Below are positions 45,501 through 55,934 of a stretch of 64,000 nt of DNA, piece after piece. The stretch lies in NCBI GenBank assembly GCA_964017045.1, contig OZ024809.1, forward strand, positions 1,860,001-1,924,000, written 5' to 3'. The notes under the pieces are model-generated. The model searched no databases and was not told the DNA's origin. It was given only the letters and a program-made list of their open reading frames with translations. Made by a program: the position numbers and the translations under genes. Source of the DNA: Omphiscola glabra. Lineage: Eukaryota; Mollusca; Gastropoda; Lymnaeidae. Positions within the stretch are counted from its first letter, which is position 1. Each line of letters starts with the position of its first letter.

Positions 45501-48500
45501 GAACCATTGTTATTAGTAAATAGAACCATTGTTATTAGTAAATAGAACCATTGTTATTAGTAAATAGAACCATGGTAATTAGTAAATAGAACCATTGTAA
45601 TTAGTAAATAGAACCATTGTTATTAGTAAATAGAACCATTGTCATTAGTAAATAGAACCATTGTTATTAGTAAATAGAACCATGGTAATTAGTAAATAGA
45701 ACCATGGTAATTAGTAAATAGAACCATTGTTATTAGTAAATAGAACCATGGTAATTAGTAAATAGAACCATGGTAATTAGTAAATAGAACCATGGTAATT
45801 AGTAAATAGAACCATGGTAATTAGTAAATAGAACCATGGTAATTAGTAAATAGAACCATGTTAATTAGTAAATAGAACCATTGTTATTAGTAAATAGAAC
45901 CATTGTTATTAGTAAATAGAACCATTGTTATTAGTAAATAGAACCATGGTAATTAGTAAATAGAACCATGGTAATTAGTAAATAGAACCATTGTTATTAG
46001 TAAATAGAACCAATGTTATTAGTAAATAGAACCATTGTTATTAGTAAATAGAACCATGGTAATTAGTAAATAGAACCATGGTAATTAGTAAATAGAACCA
46101 TGGTAATTAGTAAATAGAACCATTGTTATTAGTAAATAGAACCAATGTTATTAGTAAATAGAACCATTGTTATTAGTAAATAGAACCATTGTAATTAGTA
46201 AATAGAACCATGGTAATTAGTAAATAGAACCATGTTAATTAGTAAATAGAACCATTGTTATTAGTAAATAGAACCATTGTTATTAGTAAATAGAACCATT
46301 GTTATTAGTAAATAGAACCATTGTAATTAGTAAATAGAACGATTGTAATTAGAAAATAAAACCATTGTTATTAGTAAATAGAACCATGGTAATTAGTAAA
46401 TAGAACCATTGTTATTAGTAAATAGAACCATTGTTATTAGTAAATAGAACCATTGTTATTAGTAAATAGAACCATGGTAATTAGTAAATAGAACCATGGT
46501 AATTAGTAAATAGAACCATTGTAATTAGTAAATAGATCCATTGTAATTAGTAAATAGAACCATGTTAATTAGTAAATAGAACCATTGTTATTAGTAAATA
46601 GAACCATTGTTATTAGTAAATAGAACCATTGTTATTAGTAAATAGAACCATGGTAATTAGTAAATAGAACCATTGTAATTAGTAAATAGAACCATTGTTA
46701 TTAGTAAATAGAACCATTGTTATTAGTAAATAGAACCATGGTAATTAGTAAATAGAAACATTGTAATTAGTAAATAGAACCATGGTAATTATTAAATAGA
46801 ACCATTGTTATTAGTAAATAGAACCATTGTTATTAGTAAATAGAACCATTGTTATTAGTAAATAGAACCATGGTAATTAGTAAATAGAACCATTGTTATT
46901 AGTAAATAGAACCATTGTTATTAGTAAATAGAACCATGGTAATTAGTAAATAGAACCATGGTAATTAGTAAATAGAACCATGGTAATTAGTAAATAGAAC
47001 CATGGTAATTAGTAAATAGAACCATTGTAATTAGTAAATAGAACCATTGTAATTAGTAAATAGAACCATGGTAATTATTAAATAGAACCATGGTAATTAG
47101 TAAATAGAACCATTGTTATTAGTAAATAGAACCATTGTTATTAGTAAATAGAACCATTGTTATTAGTAAATAGAACCATTGTAATTAGTAAATAGAACCA
47201 TTGTTATTAGTAAATAGAACCATGGTAATTAGTAAATAGAACCATTGTTATTAGTAAATAGAACCATTGTTATTAGTAAATAGAACCATTGTAATTAGTA
47301 AATAGAACCATTGTTATTAGTAAATAGAACCATGGTAATTAGTAAATAGAACCATTGTTATTAGTAAATAGAACCATGGTAATTAGTAAATAGAACCATT
47401 GTTATTAGTAAATAGAACCATGGTAATTAGTAAATAGAACCATGGTAATTAGTAAATAGAACCATTGTTATTAGTAAATAGAACCATTGTTATTAGTAAA
47501 TAGAACCATTGTTATTAGTAAATAGAACCATGGTAATTAGTAAATAGAACCATTGTAATTAGTAAATAGAACCATGGTAATTAGTAAATAGAACCATTGT
47601 TATTAGTAAATAGAACCATTGTTATTAGTAAATAGAACCATTGTAATTAGTAAATAGAACCATGGTAATTAGTAAATAGAACCATTGTTATTAGTAAATA
47701 GAACCATGGTAATTAGTAAATAGAACCATTGTTATTAGTAAATAGAACCATGGTAATTAGTAAATAGAACCATTGTTATTAGTAAATAGAACCATTGTAA
47801 TTAGTAAATAGAACCATGGTAATTAGTAAATAGAACCATGGTAATTAGTAAATAGAACCATGGTAATTAGTAAATAGAACCATTGTTATTAGTAAATAGA
47901 ACCATTGTAATTAGTAAATAGAACCATGGTAATTAGTAAATAGAACCATGGTTATTAGTAAATAGAACCATGGTAATTAGTAAATAGAACCATGTTAATT
48001 AGTAAATAGAACCATTGTTATTAGTAAATAGAACCATTGTAATTAGTAAATAGAACCATGGTAATTAGTAAATAGAACCATGGTTATTAGTAAATAGAAC
48101 CATGGTAATTAGTAAATAGAACCATGGTAATTAGTAAATAGAACAATGGTAATTAGTAAATAGAACCATGTTAATTAGTAAATAGAACCATTGTTATTAG
48201 TAAATAGAACCATTGTAATTAGTAAATAGAACCATGGTAATTAGTAAATAGAACCATTGTAATTAGTAAATAGAACCATGTTAATTAGTAAATAGAACCA
48301 TGGTAATTAGTAAATAGAACCATGGTAATTAGTAAATAGAACCATGTTAATTAGTAAATAGAACCATTGTTATTAGTAAATAGAACCATTGTAATTAGTA
48401 AATAGAACCATGGTAATTAGTAAATAGAACCATGGTTATTAGTAAATAGAACCATGGTAATTAGTAAATAGAACCATTGTTATTAGTAAATAGAACCATT

Positions 48501-51423
48501 GTAATTAGTAAATAGAACCATGGTAATTAGTAAATAGAACCATGGTAATTAGTAAATAGAACCATTGTAATTAGTAAATAGAACCATTGTTATTAGTAAA
48601 TAGAACCATTGTTATTAGTAAATAGAACCATTGTTATTAGTAAATAGAACCATGGTAATTAGTTCCTTTATGATTGCTCGATAATAATTTTTACTGGGAA
48701 TGTTGGGAAATCCTCATAAATAATATTTATAATTGCCTTTCATCTAGTTCCTTTATAAGAATATCGCTGTGAGATTAAAATCTTCTGTCAACTTTGAATA
48801 TGTTATTCTACAAATGCCATACAAACATAGAGACTGTAATTTCATTTTTTATTAATAGCGCTTTATAAGATATGGTAAATTTCAGTAAACTTATCATTTT
48901 AACCCCAGAGAAATGAAAACCCATTTAAAAAAAAAAAAAAAAAAAAATTATACTCAGTTAATTAAATCTTCTAAAATGATTTCTAACTTAAAGCTATAGT
49001 CCTAGCCAAGCTGGCGCCTCATAAAATACCGGTGTAGTTGTTATGCAGCATTAATTGTTCCAGCTGTTCTCTAATGATATTTCCTCATTTATTTATAGAA
49101 CCAAATCAGGATGGGATGCTTGAAAGCCACAGCCTTGATCGGGTGATGAAGGTATTTTGTTTTATTATATTTTAGCGGCCTGTTTCCACCAATGTAGCTT
49201 TTGAGGGTAATTTGCTTCTGTTATATTATATTGGCTTTTGATAATACCGTCAAACGGTGATTTTTTAATGTGCTTTTTTTCTGCCATTTAATGGCTTGGG
49301 CAAAAGTATTAGATTCCTGTGACTTTATACTCTACCATTTATTTAATATTATACTTTGATTTTATACTTGACACTTAGATTGTATTCTCTGAATGAATGT
49401 AAACTATACTATTCCAACCTTGTGTTTTTCAAGTTATTAAGAAATAGGAAATAAATAATAATTGAAAATAATTAAAAACTATGAAATTAATGCTGTTTCA
49501 AAATATATTTTTTTAATAGAAAATATTTAAGTTTACTGGGTGGGCAGCTGACAACCATAGAGCTCTTCAATGTATAGAGATACACCAGGCCTTTTTTGAG
49601 ATTTTATTTGAAAAATCTGAAGCAGAATGTGGTCACCGTGAGTATGCAAAAAAAAAAAAAGAAAAAAAGTAATATCTAAGATAATCAAAAAATTTTTTTT
49701 ACAATTTTAAATTTTTTTTATTTTAATACATTTTACATAATATTGTAGTTATATCTTTTAAAAATATTTGTAAAAAGTCAAAAATCAAGTTTTATTCATT
49801 AAATAATCATTATTAACATAATGATTATTGTAAGTATGATCCTGATTATTAACATAATGATTATTGTAAGTATGATCCTGATTATTAACATAATGATTAT
49901 TGTAAGTATGATCCTGATTATTAACATAATGATTATTGTAAGTATGATCCTGATTATTAACATAATGATTATTGTAAGTATGATCCTGATTATTAACATA
50001 ATGATTATTGTAAGTATGATCCTGATTATTAACATAATGATTATTGTAAGTATGATCCTGATTATTAACATAATGATTATTGTAAGTACGTTCTGGTGAA
50101 AGTAAATAATGTTTAAAGAGGTTTTTCCCCTTGAACCAACAGGTGGCACTGCTTCACTAGATGACTGGTACGCAATATGGTCGCACATACTGCCAGGGTG
50201 CAAGGGTATGAGCAACTTCCCCGTGTGGCTGAGACTCATGCCCAAGGTCTTGTTTGACATGATTGACAGAAATAGTGAGTGTTCCATGCATCAATTGAAC
50301 AGATTGGTCACATGACTGGTCACATGACTGGTCACATGGTTGTAATCCTAATTTAATTCTGTTTCTCACGACAAAGGAAAAAGAAGATTTCACACTTGAA
50401 ATTTGAAGTATTAATAAAATGCTACTTTTAAATTATATTTAAGCCGAAGGGTGGGAACATTTTTGTTGAACTTGGGGCTGATAAGGAGAAGCTGGATTTA
50501 TTTTTTATTGTCATTTAAAATAAATGGATGGCTGACGTGACCTATGTTAATGTGTACCAAGTGACCTACTCTGATTTGTACCATGTGACCTATGTTAATG
50601 TGTGCCATGTGACCTACTCTGATTTGCACTGGTTTTACAAAGTTTTATTTATAGTTTGAGAGATGTTTCACTGTTAACTAAATATTTAAAAAAATGGTTT
50701 ATGTTTGTAGGATGGGTAGCACAGGGCTCATTGTTGGAACACTTTCTTTACTGAGTTCAAATAAAGTTCATAAATAGTTCATACAACACTTACACTTGTA
50801 TTTCTTACAGCGGACGATGTCCTCACACCCGATGAGCTATTTCAGTTTTATAAAGATATGGTTGACCTTCAAGTTGACCTCAAGGACCTTGAAAGATCAA
50901 CACACATGGCTTACAGCAAGATGACTGATGTAAGATCTCGTAGTTTCATCGATTATTTATGTTGCTGGCGCTTGTGAAAAAATATTAATTTAATTTAATT
51001 CTTTTTCAAACTGATGGAGAGAATTTCATCATCCCATAAGTTTTGTTTGTTGCATCAATTTTTGCAATCTGGCTCAAAGTGATCTCAAAGTGATTGCCGC
51101 CAATGACCCTGATATTGAAATCTGTAAGTCTATTAATTTCTGTTAAGGAAAGGATCATAATTTATTTTTGTGGTCTTTTTTTTTTTTTATTATTACAGAA
51201 TGGTCGCTACCCTTTGAACCTAGACAGCTACGAGCAGATCTTCGCCAACTTCCTGCTGGGCAGGACGCCCCACGGGCCCGGCAAATACATATTTGGCTGC
51301 TTCAAACATGACTACGGCTCCTACCAGCTCATCCAGCCAGCTGCCGATGATGACGATGAGTCGGCCAGTGGGTTGTATCCCAAGGACAAGAGGCCGAAGA
51401 AATTTGGTGTTGCATTCACTTAA
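42475..51423 (+). CDS. EF-hand protein, sarcoplasmic calcium-binding protein type (complete, 237 aa)
   Basis: Probable cytosolic Ca2+-binding protein. Coding exons 42475-42541, 49099-49151, 49520-49637, 50143-50274, 50811-50929 and 51199-51423 join in phase at all five introns and give 237 residues. The ATG follows an in-frame TGA 12 nt upstream in the same exon. One canonical EF loop is visible: D121-R-N123-T-D125-D-V-L128-T-P-D-E132. The first loop (E23-P-N-Q-D-G) has Glu at position 1 and Ser at 12, so it may bind weakly; the second and fourth positions look degenerate. The C-terminus has a GPGKYIFG motif, as I recall for SCP-type proteins, and an acidic run DDDDE before a basic end. Length fits the family (about 180-240). 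Intron 1 holds a 6.1-kb minisatellite starting at its donor. Calexcitin-like is an alternative name. Confidence 0.85.
42541..48663. repeat. 22-bp minisatellite, about 278 copies, starting at a splice donor
   Basis: Unit is GGTAATTAG then TAAATAGAACCAT. The first copy, GGTAAG then TAAATAGAACCAT, lacks three bases and contains the working donor of coding exon 1 (GT at 42542). Variants differ at a few sites: ATGGTAATT, ATTGTTATT, ATTGTAATT, ATGTTAATT, AATGTTATT, and rarer ATGGTTATT. Period is 22 almost without exception. Rare markers recur every 11-12 units (AACAATGG near 43743, 43985, 44249) and every 6 units (ATGGTTATT near 47949, 48081), showing higher-order amplification. Confidence 0.99.
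49099..49151 (+). CDS. EF-hand gene, coding exon 2
   Basis: Acceptor ATTTATAG, donor AAG/GTATTT. Encodes residues 23-40 including the first, imperfect EF loop (EPNQDGMLE). It lies 435 bp past the end of the 22-bp array. Confidence 0.85.
49520..49637 (+). CDS. EF-hand gene, coding exon 3
   Basis: Acceptor TTTTAATAG, donor CACC/GTGAGT. Encodes 39 codons from KIFKFTGW, a helical region with FFEILFEKSEAECGH; the Arg codon is split over the intron. Confidence 0.85.
49800..50095. repeat. 36-bp minisatellite, about 8 near-identical copies, EF-hand intron 3
   Basis: Unit ATTATTAACATAATGATTAT plus TGTAAGTATGATCCTG. Every unit carries TTGTAAGTAT, a strong 5' splice-site match. Ends 47 bp before exon 4. 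Confidence 0.97.
50143..50274 (+). CDS. EF-hand gene, coding exon 4
   Basis: Acceptor TTGAACCAACAG, donor AATA/GTGAGT. Encodes GTASLDDWYAIW, which has the shape of an EF exit helix without a usable loop, and ends inside the canonical loop (FDMIDRN). Confidence 0.85.
50522..50632. repeat. 47-bp tandem duplication in intron 4
   Basis: Two copies around GTGACCTATGTTAATGTGT and GTGACCTACTCTGATTTG. A smaller GGTCACATGACT triplet lies at 50306-50340. Confidence 0.85.
50811..50929 (+). CDS. EF-hand gene, coding exon 5
   Basis: Acceptor TTTCTTACAG, donor GAT/GTAAGA. Completes the canonical loop (TDDVLTPDE) and carries a Leu/Asp-rich helix (VDLQVDLKDLE). Confidence 0.85.
51199..51423 (+). CDS. EF-hand gene, last coding exon
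   Basis: Acceptor TTATTATTACAG after a T-rich tract. Encodes the last 74 residues, with LDSYEQIFANFLLG, GPGKYIFG, an acidic run and a basic end; TAA at 51421. Higher GC than surroundings, as in the RING exons. Confidence 0.9.
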   Translation, partial: NGRYPLNLDSYEQIFANFLLGRTPHGPGKYIFGCFKHDYGSYQLIQPAADDDDESASGLYPKDKRPKKFGVAFT

Positions 51424-51487
51424 AGAAGGTGGATGTTATTTCTAGCTATAGACATTTATAATTGCTGTGTTGCTGTTGGTTAACACT

Positions 51488-51866
51488 GGGGCCTTTCTAA
51501 CTCATCACTGGGACCTTTCTACTCATCACTGGGACCTTTCTAACTTATCACTGGGACCTTTCTAACTCATCGCTCTGATCTTTCTAACTCATCACAGGGA
51601 CCTTTCTAACTCATAGCTCTGACCTTTCTAACTCATCACTGGGACCTTTCTAACTCATCGCTCTGACCTTTCTAACTAATTGCTCTGACCTTTCTAACTA
51701 ATCGCTCTGACTTTTCTAACTCATCGCTGGGACCTTTCTAACTAATCACTGGGCACTTTCTAACTAATTGCTTGGACCTTTCTAACTGAGCACTCTGACT
51801 GACCTTTCTAACTGATGGCTCTGACCTTTCTAACTTATAGCTGGGACTTTCTAACTAATCACTCCC
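51488..51866. repeat. 23-bp minisatellite in the 3'UTR of the EF-hand gene, about 16 copies
   Basis: Unit GACCTTTCTAACTCATCGCT plus CTG, with CACTGGG variants. Starts 65 bp after the stop codon. Confidence 0.95.
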
Positions 51867-52269
51867 AATCCTCCCAAGACTTTCAGCTGAAATTTTCTCT
51901 GTATTTGTTGAAGCTCCATCGTGACCTGATGCAGAAAAGGTTTAATAATGTATAAGCAAAGAGTTGAGGTGATAATAAAAACAAATAATTCAATTGATAT
52001 TAAGTGTTATATTTGTAACTGACGGTATTTAGATTTGATTCATGTAAATAAAGTACCATGCTTGTATGTAGTACCATGTTTAGATGGCAGAACAGGTAAA
52101 AACTGTACTTATTATAATCAAGAATTCCTGTATTTCTTTTGTCAGTATTATTCTTACTGGAAATTTTCTTTGAAACTTGAATATCAAAAGTGTTTTTTTT
52201 TTTTATTAAACAAAAATATGTCTGTCTCAAAATTAAAATGTTGATTTTCAAATGAGGACAAGAATATCA

Positions 52270-52402
52270 ATAGACTGAGATCTCCAAACATGTCTGGAGG
52301 CCTCAGTGAGGCCTCTCGAACATCTAACATCGGAGCGCAACGAGCATGCTACCATAGCATGGAATTAGCGCTATATAAGAACTCCAATCAATCAATCAAT
52401 TG
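52270..52402 (+). mobile_element. LINE or SINE 3' tail
   Basis: CGGAGCGCAACGAGCATGCT then TAGCGCTATATAAGAACTCC and AATCAATCAATCAATTG. It shares GCGCTATATAAGA plus a microsatellite tail with the LINE end at 37665. Confidence 0.6.
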
Positions 52403-54429
52403 ATGGTGCAACATGAACATGTCAGCAATGTCTGGGATTCTTATTAGCTGCGCTACAATATAATTGACAGGATACTTAGCCAACTGTAGTCATTGTAAAT
52501 ATTCAAAAATTCATTTTTGTTGAACCCATATAATACTGAGATAATAAATTAATAAAAAGAAAGAAAGAAAAGAATGAATATTTATGTTTATGTCTAAAAA
52601 CTGATGTGGATTTTTGTTTGAAGGAATGTAATGTAAAAAGAAATCAACAAGTGGTTTTTAAAACATCCATCAAGATCTTGTTTAGCCCAGAATGTTGAAA
52701 CAAAAATGTGAAAAATGTCTTTTGTGATACTTAACATTGCCTTTGTTTGTGATATTAACTGACCCTTTGTTAAATAACCAAGCCTTTCTGATACATACTT
52801 AACCTTTTTAAACCTAGCCTTTGTTAACCTAACCTTTGTTTACATAACAAGCAATTGTTTGTGAAACTGCCCCAGCCATTTTTTGTGATACTTGTGATCT
52901 TCTTACATTTTTTTCCCCACTAAAATATTGTTTACGCTGCTTCATTCACTCTTTGAGTTTTGTTGTAATCAAATGAAATTGTTAGGATGCAATGGCCTTG
53001 ACCTTGGAGAATGGTTTTCTTTTTCTTTTATGAATTCCTGTACCATGATTTTCTCTTGTTTTTATTTTATGTGATGATTCTTTTAAACCTGGACCAAGGT
53101 AACGAGATCTTATTAGAAATATATTTGTTAAGTTTGCAGTGTTTGAATAGGCAATTTTTTAACTGCTGAACATGATTTATTTTTCTCAAGGAAAACTATA
53201 CCCTCCTTTTTGTTTTTATATTAAAAAACAATGATTCCAAAATTCTGTCACACAAATGCGGTAACGCAATAGTTTAAAAAACAAACAATTTACCCCATGT
53301 GAGATGTTTCTTTCACCATTGAAATAAATGGATGCCATGGAAAGGAAGATCTATTAAAAGAAGACAAGAGTATTTTAAGACCAGGATTGCAAAAACCATG
53401 ATTACTGGGTACCTCAATCTCATTGTTTTATTTTTGTGCTGCTTTAAACAAAACAAAATTTTGTATTGAAATCTTGTGTCTTGACGATTTTATTCTGTGA
53501 ATGAATTTATTTGATAATTGGTGTCACTAAGTTGTACAAAGGTAACAATTTTTTAATTAGGAATATTTGATCTTCTGAAATTCATTTTTGATTATTGATT
53601 TTATTAACTCTTCCCTCTGTAACTAATTTTGTTGGTAAATGACATTAGTAAAGAATAATATATAAATTCAAAGGAAATATCTTTTCATTTCAAAACAATT
53701 ATCTCTGTTTTGGAAACTGAAATAAAATCTAGAGAAATAAAACACGGTGTTTTCAAATATTTTTCTAATGAGATTAATTTACTCTCATTTTCACAGAAAG
53801 AACTGTGATAATTTCATTTGTTTTTTTATTTTATAACAATGCTGTAGCTGTAAAATCAGCCTAAAGTTATAAAGCCTTGTTTAAAAAAAAGCAGAAAGTA
53901 TAATAAGCTTAAAAAAATTAGTATTTTTAAAACATAATTACTTAAAACGCAAAAAAAAAAAAAAAAAATCAGATTCTGTCTCAACAAACCAGAAGCTGTA
54001 AACCTCCAAGAAGACTGCATTTTTAAAAAAAAATAATAATAATAATAAAGTTCATTGAAAAATAAGTGTATCCCAATAATTTATCAATGTGGCAAAATAA
54101 AATTTCCTCAGAAAAATTAAAAATGAATCTATTTTTATTTTTCCAGAAATAAAAGAATGTTTTTAAAAAAATATTTTTTTTATTTTAGCAAATTTAACAG
54201 ATGTTTAATACATTGTCAAAGGAGCAAAGCTGATTCTTCAGAAAGCCAACTGGTCTAATTATACAATTGCAAATAGTTAACATAAATCAATGTCACTCAA
54301 TGTGGCAGTGCGTAGCTTTTTTGACCATGTGTAGATTGTAAAGAATGTAATATGCTACTTTGCAGGCCAGAGTAGCACATGAGGGTTACCGTGGCATTCT
54401 CTGTAACATAGATATGCATGAAACAATGA
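52403..54429. other. intergenic or long 3'UTR, nothing recognised
   Basis: AT-rich with poly-A runs and several AATAAA words; a short series of AACCTTTGTTAAC-type words at 52745-52850. No exon. Confidence 0.5.
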
Positions 54430-54436
54430 TTTTATA

Positions 54437-54772
54437 AACCAGATATTTTAATCATTTCAGTGATATGGCTTTTAAAAGTTGAAATCATTTTTCCCAGATA
54501 TTTTAATCATTTCAGTGATATGGCTTTTAAATGTTGAAATAATTTTTCCCAGATATTTTAATCTTTTCAGTGATATGGCTTTTAAATGTTGAAATCATTT
54601 TTCCCAGATATTTTAATCATTTCAGTGATATGGCTTTTAAATGTTGAAATCATTTTTCCCAGATATTTTAATCATTTCAGTGATATGGCTTTTAAATGTT
54701 GAAATCATTTTTCCCAGATATTTTAATCATTTCAGTGATATGGCTTTTAAATGTTAAAATCATTTTTCCCTG
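54437..54772. repeat. 55-bp tandem repeat, about 6 copies
   Basis: Unit begins CCAGATATTTTAATCATTTC and continues AGTGATATGGCTTTTAAATG; nearly identical copies. Confidence 0.95.
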
Positions 54773-54897
54773 ATCCATGTGCAACAATTTGTTGATGATG
54801 TTAATCATGGTTAATGCTACCTTTTCTTTTTCCCTCTTTCTTTCTTGAACGTGTTCACTGCTAATTTTTTAACAAATGTAATGATTCATCTTTTTGT

Positions 54898-54972
54898 GCT
54901 GTGTGCTTCCTCCACCCACATCCATGTGCTTCCTCCACCCACATCCACATGCTTCCTGCACCCACATCCACA
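54898..54972. repeat. 23-bp tandem repeat, 3 copies
   Basis: Unit GTGCTTCCTCCACCCACATC plus CAT. Confidence 0.88.
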
Positions 54973-55059
54973 AACTAAGGGATGTGGGGTTTAAGCTTTT
55001 GGTTGGGGTTTCACTCAATTAAAATGGCGTCATAGACCTACTATCTCATGTGGTAATAT

Positions 55060-55305
55060 CTGAACAGCTGATTTTGTGTTGTTTACCTGAACAGCTGATT
55101 TTGTGTTGTTTACCTGAACAGCTGATTTTGTGTTGTTTACCTGAACAGCTGATTTTGTGTTGTTTACCTGAACAGCTGATTTTTTGTTTTTTTCCTGAAC
55201 AGCTGATTTTTTGTTGTTTACCTGAACAGCTGATTTTTTTTTGCTTACCTGAACAGCTGATTTTTTGTTGTTTACCTGAACAGCTGATTTTGTGTTGTTT
55301 ACCCG
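55060..55305. repeat. 27-bp minisatellite, about 9 copies
   Basis: Unit CCTGAACAGCTGATTTTGTG plus TTGTTTA; a 27-bp period leaves frames open on both strands by chance. Confidence 0.96.
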
Positions 55306-55736
55306 AAGAGCTTCAATTAAGCTCAAAAACATCATCTTTTTATTGTAAGGAAATGTTTTGTTGGAAAATCATTTGTTTGTCAAAGCTTATGAAAAAAAAA
55401 CCCAAACTTTTATTCACAATTTTCTTGTTTGATTTATGTGTTAATTGTGTTGGTTGGTTTTAATGATGGAATCTGACCTCTGACCTCTGTGTTGGTGTAT
55501 GTTTTACAATGTGATTTTCTTTTTTTTAATTTCACCACTGAAAGTTCTTATCTCATTGCTTAAGACATGCAGACAAGGAGGCAGACCAATTGGCGTTTCA
55601 TGGTATTCAGATTTAATTGCTAGAAAATCCAATTATGAAAGTGGAGGTTAGGTGGATGGAGATGGAGCATCTCTAATGTTGATGATCTCAAGTGTAATAC
55701 AACTTATTAAGGGTGATGAATATATATTCTTTAGAG

Positions 55737-55926
55737 GAGTAGTTCTCAACCTCCCTAATGCTGTGACCCTTTAATATAGTTTCTCATGATGTGGTGACCC
55801 CCCAACCATAACATTATTTTCTTTACTGCTTCATAAATATGTGTTTTCCTATGGTCTTGGACACCTGCTATATAAGGGTCGTTCGACCCCCAAAGTGGAT
55901 TGTGACCCACAGCTTGAGAACCGCTG
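55737..55926 (-). mobile_element. SPIN-like hAT MITE, copy 4 (reverse)
   Basis: Ends GAGTAGTTCTCAACCT and AGCTTGAGAACCGCTG are worn inverted repeats; flanks CTTTAGAG (55729-55736) and CTTGAGAG (55927-55934) match 7 of 8. The most diverged of the four. Confidence 0.8.
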
Positions 55927-55934
55927 CTTGAGAG

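Noticed and set aside
49799..50287. Hydrophobic repeated frame (IILTIIIMLIIR) on the minus strand
   Set aside because: A shadow of the 36-bp intronic array; would be a pseudo-membrane protein only by AT-rich codon chance.
55030..55463. Overlapping frames on both strands with EQLILCCLP or VNNTKSAVQ repeats
   Set aside because: Produced by the 27-bp array; no start context, splice sites or family signal.
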